DNA of 64,000 bases from Lutibacter flavus (GCF_900188355.1 NZ_FZNX01000005.1:310001-374000); one strand, 5' to 3'; shown: positions 1 to 9,540, counted from the stretch's first letter. Numbers and translations: made by a program. The notes: a model not told the origin generated them from the sequence alone.

Positions 1-1595
1 TCCCACCATTTTGAAAATAATGGGGCAAAAGCAATTATAAATAGGGAATTTAAAATTAAAAACCAGGTTGCCGGAATTTCAATTTCATTTTCTTTTTTTC
101 TTATGATGGAAGCCTTAATTGATGTGTTAATTTCACTTGCTTTATCTTCGGTTAAATATTTAAATTTCACACCTTTTTTATCGATATCTATAATTGATAT
201 CTCATCACTTTTAACAAAGTCGTTTGAAGACCTAATAACAGTATTGTTTTCAACTATAGTAGCGTTTTCAGGAATTTTTGTTTCTGCTGTAATGGCAAAA
301 GTTTTTGTTGATTCAATTCCTTCCGAATTTTTTTCAGTTACTTGATACGTATTATATGAAATTTCATAAGAATAAGTATTGAAATTATTATAGATTTTCC
401 AAATTACTATAGCCCAAATTAGTACAAAACTAAATCCTAAAATTAAGTTAGATAAAAAATATTTTTTAAAAGTTTGTTTAAATAATAGGAATAATACCCA
501 AGTAATAATTGCTATTGGAACAACGGTGATAATAATATCAATAATATTAAATATTAAAGCTGAATTTCCAGATAATATCCTGCTGGTATAATCTTTGGCA
601 AAAATACTCATAGAACCACCAGCTTGTTCAAACGAAGCCCAGAAAAAGATAATAAAGAACGCAAATATTACAACAGCAATCATTTTATCACGTGTAATTT
701 CACTATATCTTACAATTCTTGAAATAAGCAAATACAAAAATAAAATTAAGGTAATTATAATTGTTTGGCTAGAATAATCAGTTCCTCCAAATTCTAAAAA
801 ATTAACACCTCCAATTTTGGATAATGGATCGTTAATAATCCAGGTTAGTCCTAAAGTTGCAACAATAACAATTAATAATTTATCTATTAAGGTAAAGGGA
901 TTTAATTTATCTTCAATTTTAGAATGGTCATCGGTTTCAATAGTTTTGTCAACCTTATTTGGTTTACTACCCGCTTCGCCAAAAATTCCTTGTGCCAATG
1001 TAAACTGAAGCAAACCTAAGAGCATAAATATCCCAGCCAATCCAAATCCCCATCCCCAGCCAAGAGTTTCACCTAAATATCCGCAGAGCATAATTCCTAG
1101 AAAAGCACCCGCATTTACCCCCATATAAAATATAGTATAAGCACCATCTTTTTTCTCAGGAAAGTCTTGGTATAAAATTGAAATAAAAGAACTCATATTA
1201 GGTTTGAAAAAACCGGTTCCAATAACCAATAAACCAAGTCCTAAATATAAAAAGAACGGATTAGATTCTATAGCCATACTTGCGTGGCCAAGTGTCATAA
1301 TTATGGCTCCAATAATAATTGCTTTCCTGTTTCCAAGATATTTATCAGCTAAAGTTCCACCAATTATTGGGGTTAAATATAATAAAGCTAAGTAGGTTCC
1401 GTAGAGTGCCAATGCATTTTCACGTGGCCAATCCCAACCTCCAATTCCTAAGGCACTTACTAAAAACAAAACCAATAAGGCACGCATTCCATAAAATGAA
1501 AAACGTTCCCACATTTCAGTAAAAAACAATACAAAAAGTCCGGAAGGATGTCCTAGTACTTGTGTTTCGAAAAATTCGTTATTCGTTTTGCTCAT
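1..1595 (-). CDS. POT/PTR-family peptide:proton symporter, partial (3' end outside window)
   Basis: Proton-coupled di-/tripeptide permease of the inner membrane. The frame is open from an ATG at 1593-1595 to the window edge, giving 531 codons without a stop. The N-terminus carries the POT signature ExxERFxxYG (E27, E30, R31, G36), followed by many hydrophobic helices and the family-like stretch GTGFFKPNMSS. Around residues 400-510 a hydrophilic insertion of roughly 110 residues separates two helices; most bacterial POTs of about 500 residues lack it. It is the last gene of a minus-strand run with two more permeases and a dipeptidyl peptidase, which supports peptide scavenging. The C-terminus is not visible. 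Confidence 0.9.
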   Translation of the reverse strand, partial: MSKTNNEFFETQVLGHPSGLFVLFFTEMWERFSFYGMRALLVLFLVSALGIGGWDWPRENALALYGTYLALLYLTPIIGGTLADKYLGNRKAIIIGAIIMTLGHASMAIESNPFFLYLGLGLLVIGTGFFKPNMSSFISILYQDFPEKKDGAYTIFYMGVNAGAFLGIMLCGYLGETLGWGWGFGLAGIFMLLGLLQFTLAQGIFGEAGSKPNKVDKTIETDDHSKIEDKLNPFTLIDKLLIVIVATLGLTWIINDPLSKIGGVNFLEFGGTDYSSQTIIITLILFLYLLISRIVRYSEITRDKMIAVVIFAFFIIFFWASFEQAGGSMSIFAKDYTSRILSGNSALIFNIIDIIITVVPIAIITWVLFLLFKQTFKKYFLSNLILGFSFVLIWAIVIWKIYNNFNTYSYEISYNTYQVTEKNSEGIESTKTFAITAETKIPENATIVENNTVIRSSNDFVKSDEISIIDIDKKGVKFKYLTEDKASEINTSIKASIIRKKENEIEIPATWFLILNSLFIIAFAPLFSKWW

Positions 1596-1665
1596 AAATT
1601 GTTATTAAAAGAATTGAGTTATAATAAGCGCTCCTAATAAAAGAAGCGTTTAAATTTGTTAAAGA

Positions 1666-3141
1666 TTAAGCTGCTTTTGCTTCCTTTGGACGAATTACCA
1701 TTCTGTCATATACAGTTAATGCCAAAATTGTAACAACACCAATAGCAACAATAACATACCAAATTTTATTTGGATTGTATGTGTCCCAAACCATTTGAGT
1801 CATTTCTGTTTGAGTCATTCCTAATTTTTCTGATGCAGAAGCAAAATAATCATTTTTTGTAAAATCTTGCGATATTTCTGGCATTTCAATGGCTCTTTTG
1901 GCCATTTCAGTTTGTAATAAACTTAATTTGTCTGACCAGGCTTGATATAGATTTCCAGATACAAATGTTGTTAAAAAATTACCTAAGAAAATTGGTAAAA
2001 AATAGGTTCCCATATATAATGCTTCTTTTCCTTTTGGAGAAATTAAGGCAATGAAAGAAGAAAATGTTGGATTTGTCATCATTTCTCCAATGGCAAAAAT
2101 TACAATACCTAAGATCGTATATAAACCATTACCTGTGTAGAATGTAATCCCAATACCAATTGAAGCAATAATAAAACCAGTTATCATTGCACTAACATGT
2201 CGCATTTTTAAAACAAAATATGAAACAACTAATTGAAAAACAATAATTGCTCCGGCATCTATGTTTATAAGCATTTCTGGGTTAACTGAATCACCACCAC
2301 CACTCATAAAACTGGCTAGCCAAGGAGAAACATTGGCGATTGAATCATGTAAAGCACTTGTATTTACCCAATCTTCAATAAAGGTTGGAAGTGTGTAAAA
2401 TAATTGGTTAAACATTGTCCAAAAACCAACCATTATTACTAACAATACAGAAAGTCGACTGTCTTTAACCGCTTCCCAAATATTTAATAAAGAACTAGAT
2501 ATAGCTTCACTTATTGATTCTTCTTTTTTAACTCTGTCCTCTTCTTTATAAAAGAAAATAAGAATTAATAAGTTTATTCCAATAACAATAGCTGCTTGAA
2601 GAAATACTATTTTCCAACCATATTGTGTTCTTAAAGTTGATGAAAATGCAGGACCAACAAAACCTCCAATATTTACCATCATATAAAAAATTCCAAAACC
2701 TAAGGTTGAGTTAGATTTATCGGTGTTTTTTGTAATTATTGCTGAAGCTACAGGTTTAAACATAGCTGCTCCAACTGCAACCCAAAGAAAAACTAAAAAA
2801 ACAGATGTAAAACTTGAAACTTCTCCCATAAAATAATAGCCTGTCATTAATAAAACATATGCAATTATTAAGGAAAGTTTATATCCAATTTTATCAGCTA
2901 TAACCCCAGTAATCATAGGTAAAAGATAAAGTATTGCAGTAACAATACCCATTATTAGCCCTTTTTCTGTATGGGTAAAACCTAAACCTCCTTCGTCAGT
3001 AGATCCAGTTAGATATAATGCAAGAACGGCAAATAAGCCATACCAAGCCCAACGTTCAAATAATTCCATTGAACTCGCAACCCAGAAGTTCTTATTATAA
3101 GACTTCATTACTCCATAAAAAGATTTGTTTTCTGTACTCAT
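1666..3141 (-). CDS. MFS/POT-like transporter
   Basis: A 491-residue polytopic inner-membrane transporter. It has a POT-like N-terminal signature in altered form, ELFERWAWYG (E26, E29, R30), and about 12 or more hydrophobic segments, so it is probably a divergent peptide/proton symporter; the substrate is inferred. A soluble loop of about 45 residues near residues 415-460 precedes the last helix. It lies between two clearer POT genes on the same strand, 70 bases upstream of the partial one, and begins just after a hairpin that separates it from the upstream permease and peptidase genes. Function as a peptide carrier is likely; a different MFS substrate is possible. Confidence 0.8.
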   Translation of the reverse strand: MSTENKSFYGVMKSYNKNFWVASSMELFERWAWYGLFAVLALYLTGSTDEGGLGFTHTEKGLIMGIVTAILYLLPMITGVIADKIGYKLSLIIAYVLLMTGYYFMGEVSSFTSVFLVFLWVAVGAAMFKPVASAIITKNTDKSNSTLGFGIFYMMVNIGGFVGPAFSSTLRTQYGWKIVFLQAAIVIGINLLILIFFYKEEDRVKKEESISEAISSSLLNIWEAVKDSRLSVLLVIMVGFWTMFNQLFYTLPTFIEDWVNTSALHDSIANVSPWLASFMSGGGDSVNPEMLINIDAGAIIVFQLVVSYFVLKMRHVSAMITGFIIASIGIGITFYTGNGLYTILGIVIFAIGEMMTNPTFSSFIALISPKGKEALYMGTYFLPIFLGNFLTTFVSGNLYQAWSDKLSLLQTEMAKRAIEMPEISQDFTKNDYFASASEKLGMTQTEMTQMVWDTYNPNKIWYVIVAIGVVTILALTVYDRMVIRPKEAKAA

Positions 3142-3158
3142 TTATTTAAAATTTTAAT

Positions 3159-3196
3159 AAAAAAGCTCAAGTATAAAATATACTTGAGCTTTTTTA
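3159..3196. terminator. Bidirectional intrinsic terminator
   Basis: Perfect 12-bp inverted repeat AGCTCAAGTATA/TATACTTGAGCT with a 3-nt loop, flanked by A-runs on one side and T-runs on the other. On the minus strand it ends or attenuates transcription after the permease at 3240-4730. Confidence 0.8.
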
Positions 3197-3239
3197 AATT
3201 ATATAATTAATATTTTGTCATTTAAATTATTAAATCAGA

Positions 3240-4730
3240 TTAAATTACACCGTGCATTAATTTTTTCAATGGTTTATTAAATAGCATAATTAAAACTGAT
3301 ATACCAACTAAAACAAAACCTAATGTTGAAAACACAGTTATATATTTATCTAAACCTTGTGCAGCAGTTAATACTTCTCCAGTTTCACTATGACCACCAG
3401 TAAAAGTAGCTATTTTACCACCAACATAATTTGCAATAGCAAAGCTTAAAAACCAAGCTCCCATTGCTGTTCCCGAGATCTTTTTTGGAGATAATTTAGT
3501 TACCATCGACAGTCCAATTGGAGATAAAAATAATTCTCCTGTTGTGTGCAATAGGTATAAAATAACTAAAGTTAATAATGGTACTTGATACGCTTCGTTT
3601 ACAAACTGTAGCCCAATATTTGTAACTAAAAAACCTAAAGCTAATTGTAAAATACCAAAAGCAAATTTCATTGGAATACTAGGGTTTTTACCAATATTAG
3701 CTAGCTTAACCCACATTACTGAGAAAATAGATCCAAATACAATAATAAAGAAAGGGTTGAAGAACTGTGTCATTGAAGCTGGCATTTCCCAACCAAAAAT
3801 ACTTCTGTCAACATTTCTATCTGCAAATAAAGTTAAAGATGTTCCTGCTTGCTCAAAACAAGCCCAAAATGTAATATTAATTAACATAAAAATTAATAAA
3901 GCAATCATTCTGTCTTTCCAAACTTTTACTGATTCTTTTGAATCTGCATCTACACCTGCCTTAATTAAAACATACGTGATTAATAAAAATAACCCAATTA
4001 ATATATAATCTAACCAACTATTTTGCATAATTAAGAAATATGCAACAGGAATAAGTAACAGTGATAAAATACCAACTAAATGTGCTTTTTTTAATCCACC
4101 AAATACTTTTTGATTACCTTCTTCTGTAAACCCAAGGCCTTCAGCTGCAGCGTAGTTTTTTCTTCCCGTCCAAAATATAATTAAACCTAGTAGCATACCA
4201 AATCCAGCCAATCCAAATCCATATTTAAATCCATACGTTTCACCAACATATGCAATAAGGGTGGTTGCTATTAGTGCACCAATATTAATTCCTATATAAA
4301 AAATTGTAAAACCAGAGTCCCTTCGAGGATCGTCGTCTTTATATAGCTTACCCACAATGGTAGAGATGTTTGCTTTAAAATAACCATTTCCTACAATTAA
4401 GGCTCCCATACCAATCATTAAAAATTGTTCAGATCCTCCCAAAATCACAAATTCTCCAATAGCCATTAGGATTGCTCCTAACATAACTGCATTTCTATAT
4501 CCAAGAAATTTATCTGCCAATTTACCACCTATTATAGGAGCAGCATAAACCAGCCCTGTATATGCCCCATAAATTATTGCGGCATCGGCATCACCTTTCA
4601 TAAGAGATTTTACTAAATAAAGTGTTAATAACACTCTCATTCCATAGTAACAAACTCTTTCCCACATTTCAGAGAAAAATAGAGTCATTAACCCATTTGG
4701 ATGTCCTTGCATTGAAGTTTTTTTAGTCAT
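3240..4730 (-). CDS. POT/PTR-family peptide:proton symporter
   Basis: A 496-residue inner-membrane oligopeptide:proton symporter of the POT family. The sequence shows GHPNGLMTLFFSEMWERVCYYG at the N-terminus (E21, E24, R25 of the ExxER proton-coupling motif), the GNGYFKANISTIVGKLY stretch that resembles the POT GxGxxKPN region, and 12-14 hydrophobic helices. Length is typical for bacterial family members and no large loop insertion is present, unlike the permease at the window start. It starts 56 bases downstream of the dipeptidyl peptidase gene stop on the same strand, so the secreted peptidase and this importer are probably co-transcribed. Confidence 0.92.
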   Translation of the reverse strand: MTKKTSMQGHPNGLMTLFFSEMWERVCYYGMRVLLTLYLVKSLMKGDADAAIIYGAYTGLVYAAPIIGGKLADKFLGYRNAVMLGAILMAIGEFVILGGSEQFLMIGMGALIVGNGYFKANISTIVGKLYKDDDPRRDSGFTIFYIGINIGALIATTLIAYVGETYGFKYGFGLAGFGMLLGLIIFWTGRKNYAAAEGLGFTEEGNQKVFGGLKKAHLVGILSLLLIPVAYFLIMQNSWLDYILIGLFLLITYVLIKAGVDADSKESVKVWKDRMIALLIFMLINITFWACFEQAGTSLTLFADRNVDRSIFGWEMPASMTQFFNPFFIIVFGSIFSVMWVKLANIGKNPSIPMKFAFGILQLALGFLVTNIGLQFVNEAYQVPLLTLVILYLLHTTGELFLSPIGLSMVTKLSPKKISGTAMGAWFLSFAIANYVGGKIATFTGGHSETGEVLTAAQGLDKYITVFSTLGFVLVGISVLIMLFNKPLKKLMHGVI

Positions 4731-4786
4731 AATTATTTTTTAAAATTTATGTTTAAATAAGATTTTACTTTTACTAAAGTTGTTTG

Positions 4787-6976
4787 TTAGTTTTTTAATA
4801 ATTCTAATTTTGTTTCTTTTTCACCTAAATTTTTCTGGATAAATTTAGTCATTTTATTGTATAAATGTAATCTTGTGTTTTTTCCTCTGTAAATTCCGTG
4901 AGTTCTGTCAGGATAAATGGCTTGGTCAAAAGGTTTATTTGCTTCAATTAAGGCGTTTGATAAACGCATTGTATTTTGAACATGTACGTTGTCATCACCA
5001 GAACCATGTACTAATAAAAAGTTACCTTTTAAATTGTCTGCATAATTAATAGGCGAATTATCATCGTAACCTGAAGGATTTTCTTGTGGAGTTTGCATAT
5101 ATCGTTCTGTATAAACAGAATCATAAAAACGCCAGCTACTTACAGGTGCCACTGCTATTGCCATTTTAAAAACATCATCCCCTTTAAATAAACAGTTACT
5201 AGACATAAATCCACCATAACTCCATCCCCAAATTCCAATTTCATTTGCATCAATATATGTTAATTTCCCTAGTTCTTTAGCTGCGTCTATTTGATCCATC
5301 ACTTCGTATTTCCCTAATTCTTTATAGGTAACTTTTTTAAAGTCAGCCCCTTTAAAACCAGTTCCTCTTCCGTCAACACATACCACAATATAACCTTGTT
5401 GAGCAAGGTGCTGATACCAGTAATCATTGGCGCTATTCCAACTATTGCTAACAGATTGAGATCCTGGACCAGAATATTGAGTCATAAATAAAGGATATTT
5501 TTTAGTAGCATCAAAATTAGCAGGTTTTATCATCCAGGTATTAAACTGACCATTTTGAGTAGTTAATGTGAAAAATTCTTTTTTAGACAACTTATAACTT
5601 TCTAATTCGCTTGATAATTTATTATTATTTAAAACTTCTTTTAATTGATCTCCATTACCATTGTGCAGGGTATAAACCGGAGGTGTGTTAGCATCAGAAA
5701 AAGTATTGATAAAGTAATTTAAATTTTTACTGAAAGAAGCTCTATTTGTTCCTGAACTTTTAGACAAACGTTTTTTATTTTCCCCATTTAATTTAATGGA
5801 ATACAGTGTTCTATTTATAGAACCATCTTCAACCGATTGGTAAAAAACAGTTTTTGTAGCTTCATTAATACCATAAAAATTGGTTACTTCCCAATTTCCT
5901 TTTGTAACCTGATTTATAAGTTTGCCTTCTTTTGAATAATAGTAAATATGATTAAAACCATCTTGTTCGCTGGTCCAAATGAAGCTATTGTCTTTTAAAA
6001 ATGTCAAATTATCATTTATATCAATATATGCCTTGTCTGTTTCATTTAAAACAATTTTAGAAGAATTATCAGTTGCATTTATGAAATGTAGTTTTAAATC
6101 ATTTTGATGACGATTTAAGGTGGTTGCACATAAAATGTTTGAATCATTCGTCCATTTTATTCTTGGAATGTATTCGTAAGCTCCAAGATTTATGTTTGCA
6201 GTTTTATTGGTGTCAACATTAAATAAATGTAAGGTTACAATAGCATTCTTTTCACCCGCTTTTGGGTATTTAAAAACTTGTTGGGTTGGATACAATTCTT
6301 TACCAGTAATATCCATTGAAAAAGTTGGAACTTCGGTTTCATCAAAACGTAAAAAAGCAATATTTTTACTATCGTTACTCCATTCAAAGGCTTTTACAAA
6401 ACTAAATTCCTCTTCATAAACCCAATCGCAAATTCCGTTTATGATACTATTCTTTAATCCATCAACAGTTACTTGAGTAATTTCATTGGTTTCTAAATTT
6501 TTGATAAAAATATTGTTGTTTTTTCCGTAAGCTACTTTTTTACTGTCTGGTGAAAAAGTTGGTTCCTGAATTTTTTCTTCATCAATTAATTGTAAGGATT
6601 TTGATGCAATATCATAGGCGTAAAATACACCTAAACTTGAGCGTCTATAAATTGGTTCAGAATCAACTCCTAAAATCAATTTAGTTTCATTGTTATTAAA
6701 AGAGTGGCTTTCAAAATATTTTAAATCTGATAAATTTTTACTATCCACAATTGTTTCCACTTTTTCCAAAGTAGCATAACTAAATTTATCAATGGTTGTA
6801 CTTTGCGTTTCTCTATTGAAATTTAAAAGTGTGTAAAAATCACCATTCATAGAGTTTAGCGAATTCATGCGCTCTGTTCTAAAGGTTCCATCCCAAATTT
6901 GTTCAACTGAAATATTATTTTTTTGCGCTGTTACTAAGGAAGTTATAGAAATAAATAAAATAAGTATCTTTCTCAT
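4787..6976 (-). CDS. Dipeptidyl peptidase IV family serine peptidase (S9)
   Basis: Secreted or periplasmic S9 peptidase releasing dipeptides, classically X-Pro, from peptide N-termini. 729 residues with a signal peptide (about residues 1-17, ending VTAQ), an N-terminal propeller-like region with the VYEEEF segment that resembles the Glu-containing substrate anchor of DPP4, and a C-terminal alpha/beta hydrolase. The catalytic triad is visible: GWSYGG (Ser586), HGSGDDNVH (Asp near 662) and DRTHG (His693). The downstream genes on the same strand are peptide symporters, so peptidase and uptake form one functional unit. Exact cleavage preference is inferred from the family. Confidence 0.93.
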   Translation of the reverse strand: MRKILILFISITSLVTAQKNNISVEQIWDGTFRTERMNSLNSMNGDFYTLLNFNRETQSTTIDKFSYATLEKVETIVDSKNLSDLKYFESHSFNNNETKLILGVDSEPIYRRSSLGVFYAYDIASKSLQLIDEEKIQEPTFSPDSKKVAYGKNNNIFIKNLETNEITQVTVDGLKNSIINGICDWVYEEEFSFVKAFEWSNDSKNIAFLRFDETEVPTFSMDITGKELYPTQQVFKYPKAGEKNAIVTLHLFNVDTNKTANINLGAYEYIPRIKWTNDSNILCATTLNRHQNDLKLHFINATDNSSKIVLNETDKAYIDINDNLTFLKDNSFIWTSEQDGFNHIYYYSKEGKLINQVTKGNWEVTNFYGINEATKTVFYQSVEDGSINRTLYSIKLNGENKKRLSKSSGTNRASFSKNLNYFINTFSDANTPPVYTLHNGNGDQLKEVLNNNKLSSELESYKLSKKEFFTLTTQNGQFNTWMIKPANFDATKKYPLFMTQYSGPGSQSVSNSWNSANDYWYQHLAQQGYIVVCVDGRGTGFKGADFKKVTYKELGKYEVMDQIDAAKELGKLTYIDANEIGIWGWSYGGFMSSNCLFKGDDVFKMAIAVAPVSSWRFYDSVYTERYMQTPQENPSGYDDNSPINYADNLKGNFLLVHGSGDDNVHVQNTMRLSNALIEANKPFDQAIYPDRTHGIYRGKNTRLHLYNKMTKFIQKNLGEKETKLELLKN

Positions 6977-7067
6977 TAATTATGATTTTGTGAAATAACT
7001 GTCAAGTTTAAGAAAAATTTCGCAAAATGGACCTGAATTAAATCATAAAAATTCACATTTGGCAGTT

Positions 7068-7100
7068 TTTGTTTTTTTAATATTTAAAAAATTATCTTTG
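7068..7100 (+). promoter_or_regulatory. Putative promoter of the HMG-CoA reductase gene
   Basis: TTTG at 7068-7071 and TATCTTTG at 7093-7100 fit the Bacteroidota -33/-7 pattern (TTTG, TAnnTTTG) with a 21-bp spacer. A start site near 7107 would place translation at the ATG at 7125 rather than at the upstream in-frame TTG at 7059. Confidence 0.6.
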
Positions 7101-7124
7101 TCAAAATATAAAATAGCACTTATA

Positions 7125-8402
7125 ATGTCTAAAACCGTTAGTGGATTTTCTAAACTTAATAAGTTAGAAAAAATTGATTGGTTAGTTTCAACTTATTTCA
7201 ATAATGAAAACAGCGTAAAACAAGTATTAATGCAATATTGGAATTCTAATCCAGTACTTCAAGATTTACACGACGATTTTATTGAAAACACTATTTCTAA
7301 TTTCTATTTACCGTTCGGAGTAGCACCTAATTTTGTAATAAATGGTAAAGATTACACATTGCCAATGGCAATTGAAGAAAGCTCTGTGGTTGCTGCAGCT
7401 TCATTGGTTGCGAAGTTTTGGAGCACACGTGGAGGATTTAAAGCGGAGGTAATTTCTACTACAAAAATTGGACAGGTTCATTTTATGTATGAAGGTGAAA
7501 AAACAGAACTTCAAAATTATTTTGCTGATAAAAAAGAACAATTATTTAAGGTTACCGATGCAATTACTCAAAATATGCGAAAGCGAGGCGGAGGTATATT
7601 AGATATAGAATTACGTGATAAAACTTCTGAATTAGAAAATTACTATCAATTATATGTTACTTTTGAAACAGTAGATAGTATGGGAGCAAATTTTATAAAC
7701 TCTTGTTTAGAAGCAATTGCAAATGAATTTGAGAAGGAAGATATTCAAATTGTAATGAGTATTTTATCTAATTATGTTCCGGAATGTTTGGTACATGCTG
7801 AAGTTAGTTGCAAAGTTGAAGATTTGTATGCTGAAAACTCTGAATTATTTGCTCAAAAATTTGTGCAGGCAGTTCAAATTGCAAATGCAGAACCACATAG
7901 AGCGGTTACACATAATAAGGGAATAATGAACGGTATAGATGCTGTGGTTATTGCTACTGGAAACGATTTTAGAGCTATTGAAGCTGGCGCTCACGCATTT
8001 GCAGCAAAAAGTGGAAGTTATAGAAGTTTAACCAATGCTAATATCGAGAACGGAATTTTTAAATTTTGGATTGAAATTCCTTTGGCTGTAGGAACAGTTG
8101 GTGGATTGACAAAATTACATCCTTTGTCAAAATTATCATTAAAGTTATTAGGGAATCCATCAGCAAAAGAATTAATGGAAATTATTGCGGTTGCTGGTTT
8201 GGCTCAAAATTTTGCAGCCTTAAGAGCTTTAACAACCACAGGTATTCAAAAAGGACATATGAAAATGCACTTAACAAATATTATTAAACAGTTAGGAGCG
8301 AGTGAAGAGGAAAAAGAATATTTGATAAATTATTTTGAGAACAAAACCATTACACACAATGCAGTGGTTGAAGCATATAATAAGTTGGTTGGAGATAATT
8401 AA
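7125..8402 (+). CDS. mvaA: Hydroxymethylglutaryl-CoA reductase, class II
   Basis: Interconverts HMG-CoA and mevalonate; here most likely the biosynthetic step of the mevalonate pathway. The 425-residue protein shows class II features: PMAIEESSVVAAAS, NKGIMNGIDAVVIATGND around residues 265-285, and the C-terminal GIQKGHMKMH with catalytic His378. An in-frame TTG at 7059 would add 22 hydrophobic residues, but a good -7 box lies inside that extension, so the ATG at 7125 was chosen. About 100 bases downstream is a GHMP kinase, and decarboxylase and mevalonate kinase genes lie 10 kb further on, giving most of the pathway in one neighbourhood. Confidence 0.95.
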   Translation: MSKTVSGFSKLNKLEKIDWLVSTYFNNENSVKQVLMQYWNSNPVLQDLHDDFIENTISNFYLPFGVAPNFVINGKDYTLPMAIEESSVVAAASLVAKFWSTRGGFKAEVISTTKIGQVHFMYEGEKTELQNYFADKKEQLFKVTDAITQNMRKRGGGILDIELRDKTSELENYYQLYVTFETVDSMGANFINSCLEAIANEFEKEDIQIVMSILSNYVPECLVHAEVSCKVEDLYAENSELFAQKFVQAVQIANAEPHRAVTHNKGIMNGIDAVVIATGNDFRAIEAGAHAFAAKSGSYRSLTNANIENGIFKFWIEIPLAVGTVGGLTKLHPLSKLSLKLLGNPSAKELMEIIAVAGLAQNFAALRALTTTGIQKGHMKMHLTNIIKQLGASEEEKEYLINYFENKTITHNAVVEAYNKLVGDN

Positions 8403-8412
8403 TGTTAGTCGG

Positions 8413-8466
8413 TGGCTGAGCGGAGTCGAAGCCAATTGCGGCTGTCATTCCTGCGTAGGCAGGAAT
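8413..8466. repeat. Intergenic palindromic repeat pair
   Basis: Two palindromic units lie between the reductase and the GHMP kinase genes. The first (8413-8434) has ends TGGCT/AGCCA around GAGCGGAGTCGA and recurs identically at 9439-9460. The second (8447-8466) is ATTCCTGC/GCAGGAAT with a 4-nt loop. They resemble dispersed intergenic hairpins of many flavobacterial genomes; no coding capacity is seen. Confidence 0.75.
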
Positions 8467-8503
8467 CCATTAATGGAGTATAAAAAATAGATATAAATAG
8501 AAT

Positions 8504-9433
8504 TTGAAAGAATATTACAGCAACGGAAAGTTATTATTAACAGGTGAATATTTTGTGTTAGATGGAGCAAAGTCATTAGCGGTGCCAACAACTTGCGGAC
8601 AAGATTTATTGGTTGAACCAATAAAAGAACCACAGCTAATTTGGAATAGCTTTACCAATGAAGGGGAGTGCTGGCTAGAAGCAATTTTTGATTTACCAAA
8701 ATTACGATTAGTTTCAGCTACTTTTGAAGCAAATGAGGATGGAGGAAATGATTTTTTGGCTGAAAACTTGAATAATATATTATTGGAAGCTCAAAAATTA
8801 AACTCTTCCTTTTTAAATTCAGAAAAAGGAGTGTTAGTAAAAACAAATTTAACTTTTCCAAAAAATTGGGGATTGGGTACTTCATCAACATTAATTAATA
8901 ACATTTCTAATTGGGCAGAAATTAATCCTTATCAATTACTGGAAAATACATTTGGAGGAAGCGGATATGATATTGCTTGTGCACAAAATAACACACCTAT
9001 TTTATATACAAAAAATGATAGTAATCCAATTATTGAAAAAGTTGAGTTCAACCCATTATTTAAAGAACAATTATACTTTGTGTATTTAAATAAAAAACAA
9101 AACAGCAGAGAAGGCATTCAACGTTTTAAATCATTAAAAGGAAATCTAACTTCGGAAATTAGTCAGATTTCGAATTTAACGGATGCATTTGTAGCTTGTG
9201 ACAATTTAATAGATTTTGAAAAATTGATTGTTGAGCACGAAAAAATCGTTTCTAAAACAATTCAATTAAAACCAGTTCAAAAGGAATTATTTTCTGATTA
9301 TTTTGGAAAAACAAAAAGCCTTGGCGCTTGGGGTGGAGATTTTATTTTGGCTACAGGAAACCAGGATACTCCAAATTATTTTAATCAAAAAGGTTTTCAA
9401 ACGGTAATTCCATATTCTGAACTTATTATTTAA
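8504..9433 (+). CDS. GYDIA-family GHMP kinase, candidate phosphomevalonate kinase
   Basis: 309-residue GHMP-superfamily small-molecule kinase. Visible: N-terminal SNGKLLLTGEY, the ATP-binding loop GLGTSSTL (residues 123-130) and GGSGYDIACAQ (152-161), the motif that names the family. The last motif resembles the GSGxD(I/V)A motif of phosphomevalonate kinases. Translation starts at a TTG (8504); no in-frame ATG precedes the conserved KEYYSNGK start. It follows HMG-CoA reductase on the same strand. Mevalonate kinase and the decarboxylase are in the window but no canonical phosphomevalonate kinase is, so this protein is the best candidate; the reaction is inferred. Confidence 0.88.
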   Translation: MKEYYSNGKLLLTGEYFVLDGAKSLAVPTTCGQDLLVEPIKEPQLIWNSFTNEGECWLEAIFDLPKLRLVSATFEANEDGGNDFLAENLNNILLEAQKLNSSFLNSEKGVLVKTNLTFPKNWGLGTSSTLINNISNWAEINPYQLLENTFGGSGYDIACAQNNTPILYTKNDSNPIIEKVEFNPLFKEQLYFVYLNKKQNSREGIQRFKSLKGNLTSEISQISNLTDAFVACDNLIDFEKLIVEHEKIVSKTIQLKPVQKELFSDYFGKTKSLGAWGGDFILATGNQDTPNYFNQKGFQTVIPYSELII

Positions 9434-9438
9434 TTTGA

Positions 9439-9494
9439 TGGCTGAGCGGAGTCGAAGCCATAATATGAAATTAAAGCAATTTCGACTCCACTCA
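9439..9494. repeat. Intergenic repeat forming a long hairpin
   Basis: A second exact copy of the 22-bp unit at 8413-8434 sits at 9439-9460. Its inner arm TGAGCGGAGTCGAA (9443-9456) pairs, with one mismatch, with TTCGACTCCACTCA at 9481-9494, making a 14-bp stem. It follows the stop codon of the GHMP kinase directly; there is no T-run, so a simple intrinsic terminator is unlikely. Confidence 0.7.
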
Positions 9495-9540
9495 ATTATC
9501 AAAAACTAGATTTAAATTTAAAAAAGTATTGAAAGTTGTC

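Noticed and set aside
103-1522. Several plus-strand open frames of 60-80 codons
   Set aside because: They are antisense shadows of the partial POT permease, which has full family motifs on the minus strand.
7059-7124. N-terminal extension of HMG-CoA reductase from a TTG
   Set aside because: The stretch contains a -33/-7 promoter and does not resemble the family N-terminus; ATG at 7125 is better.
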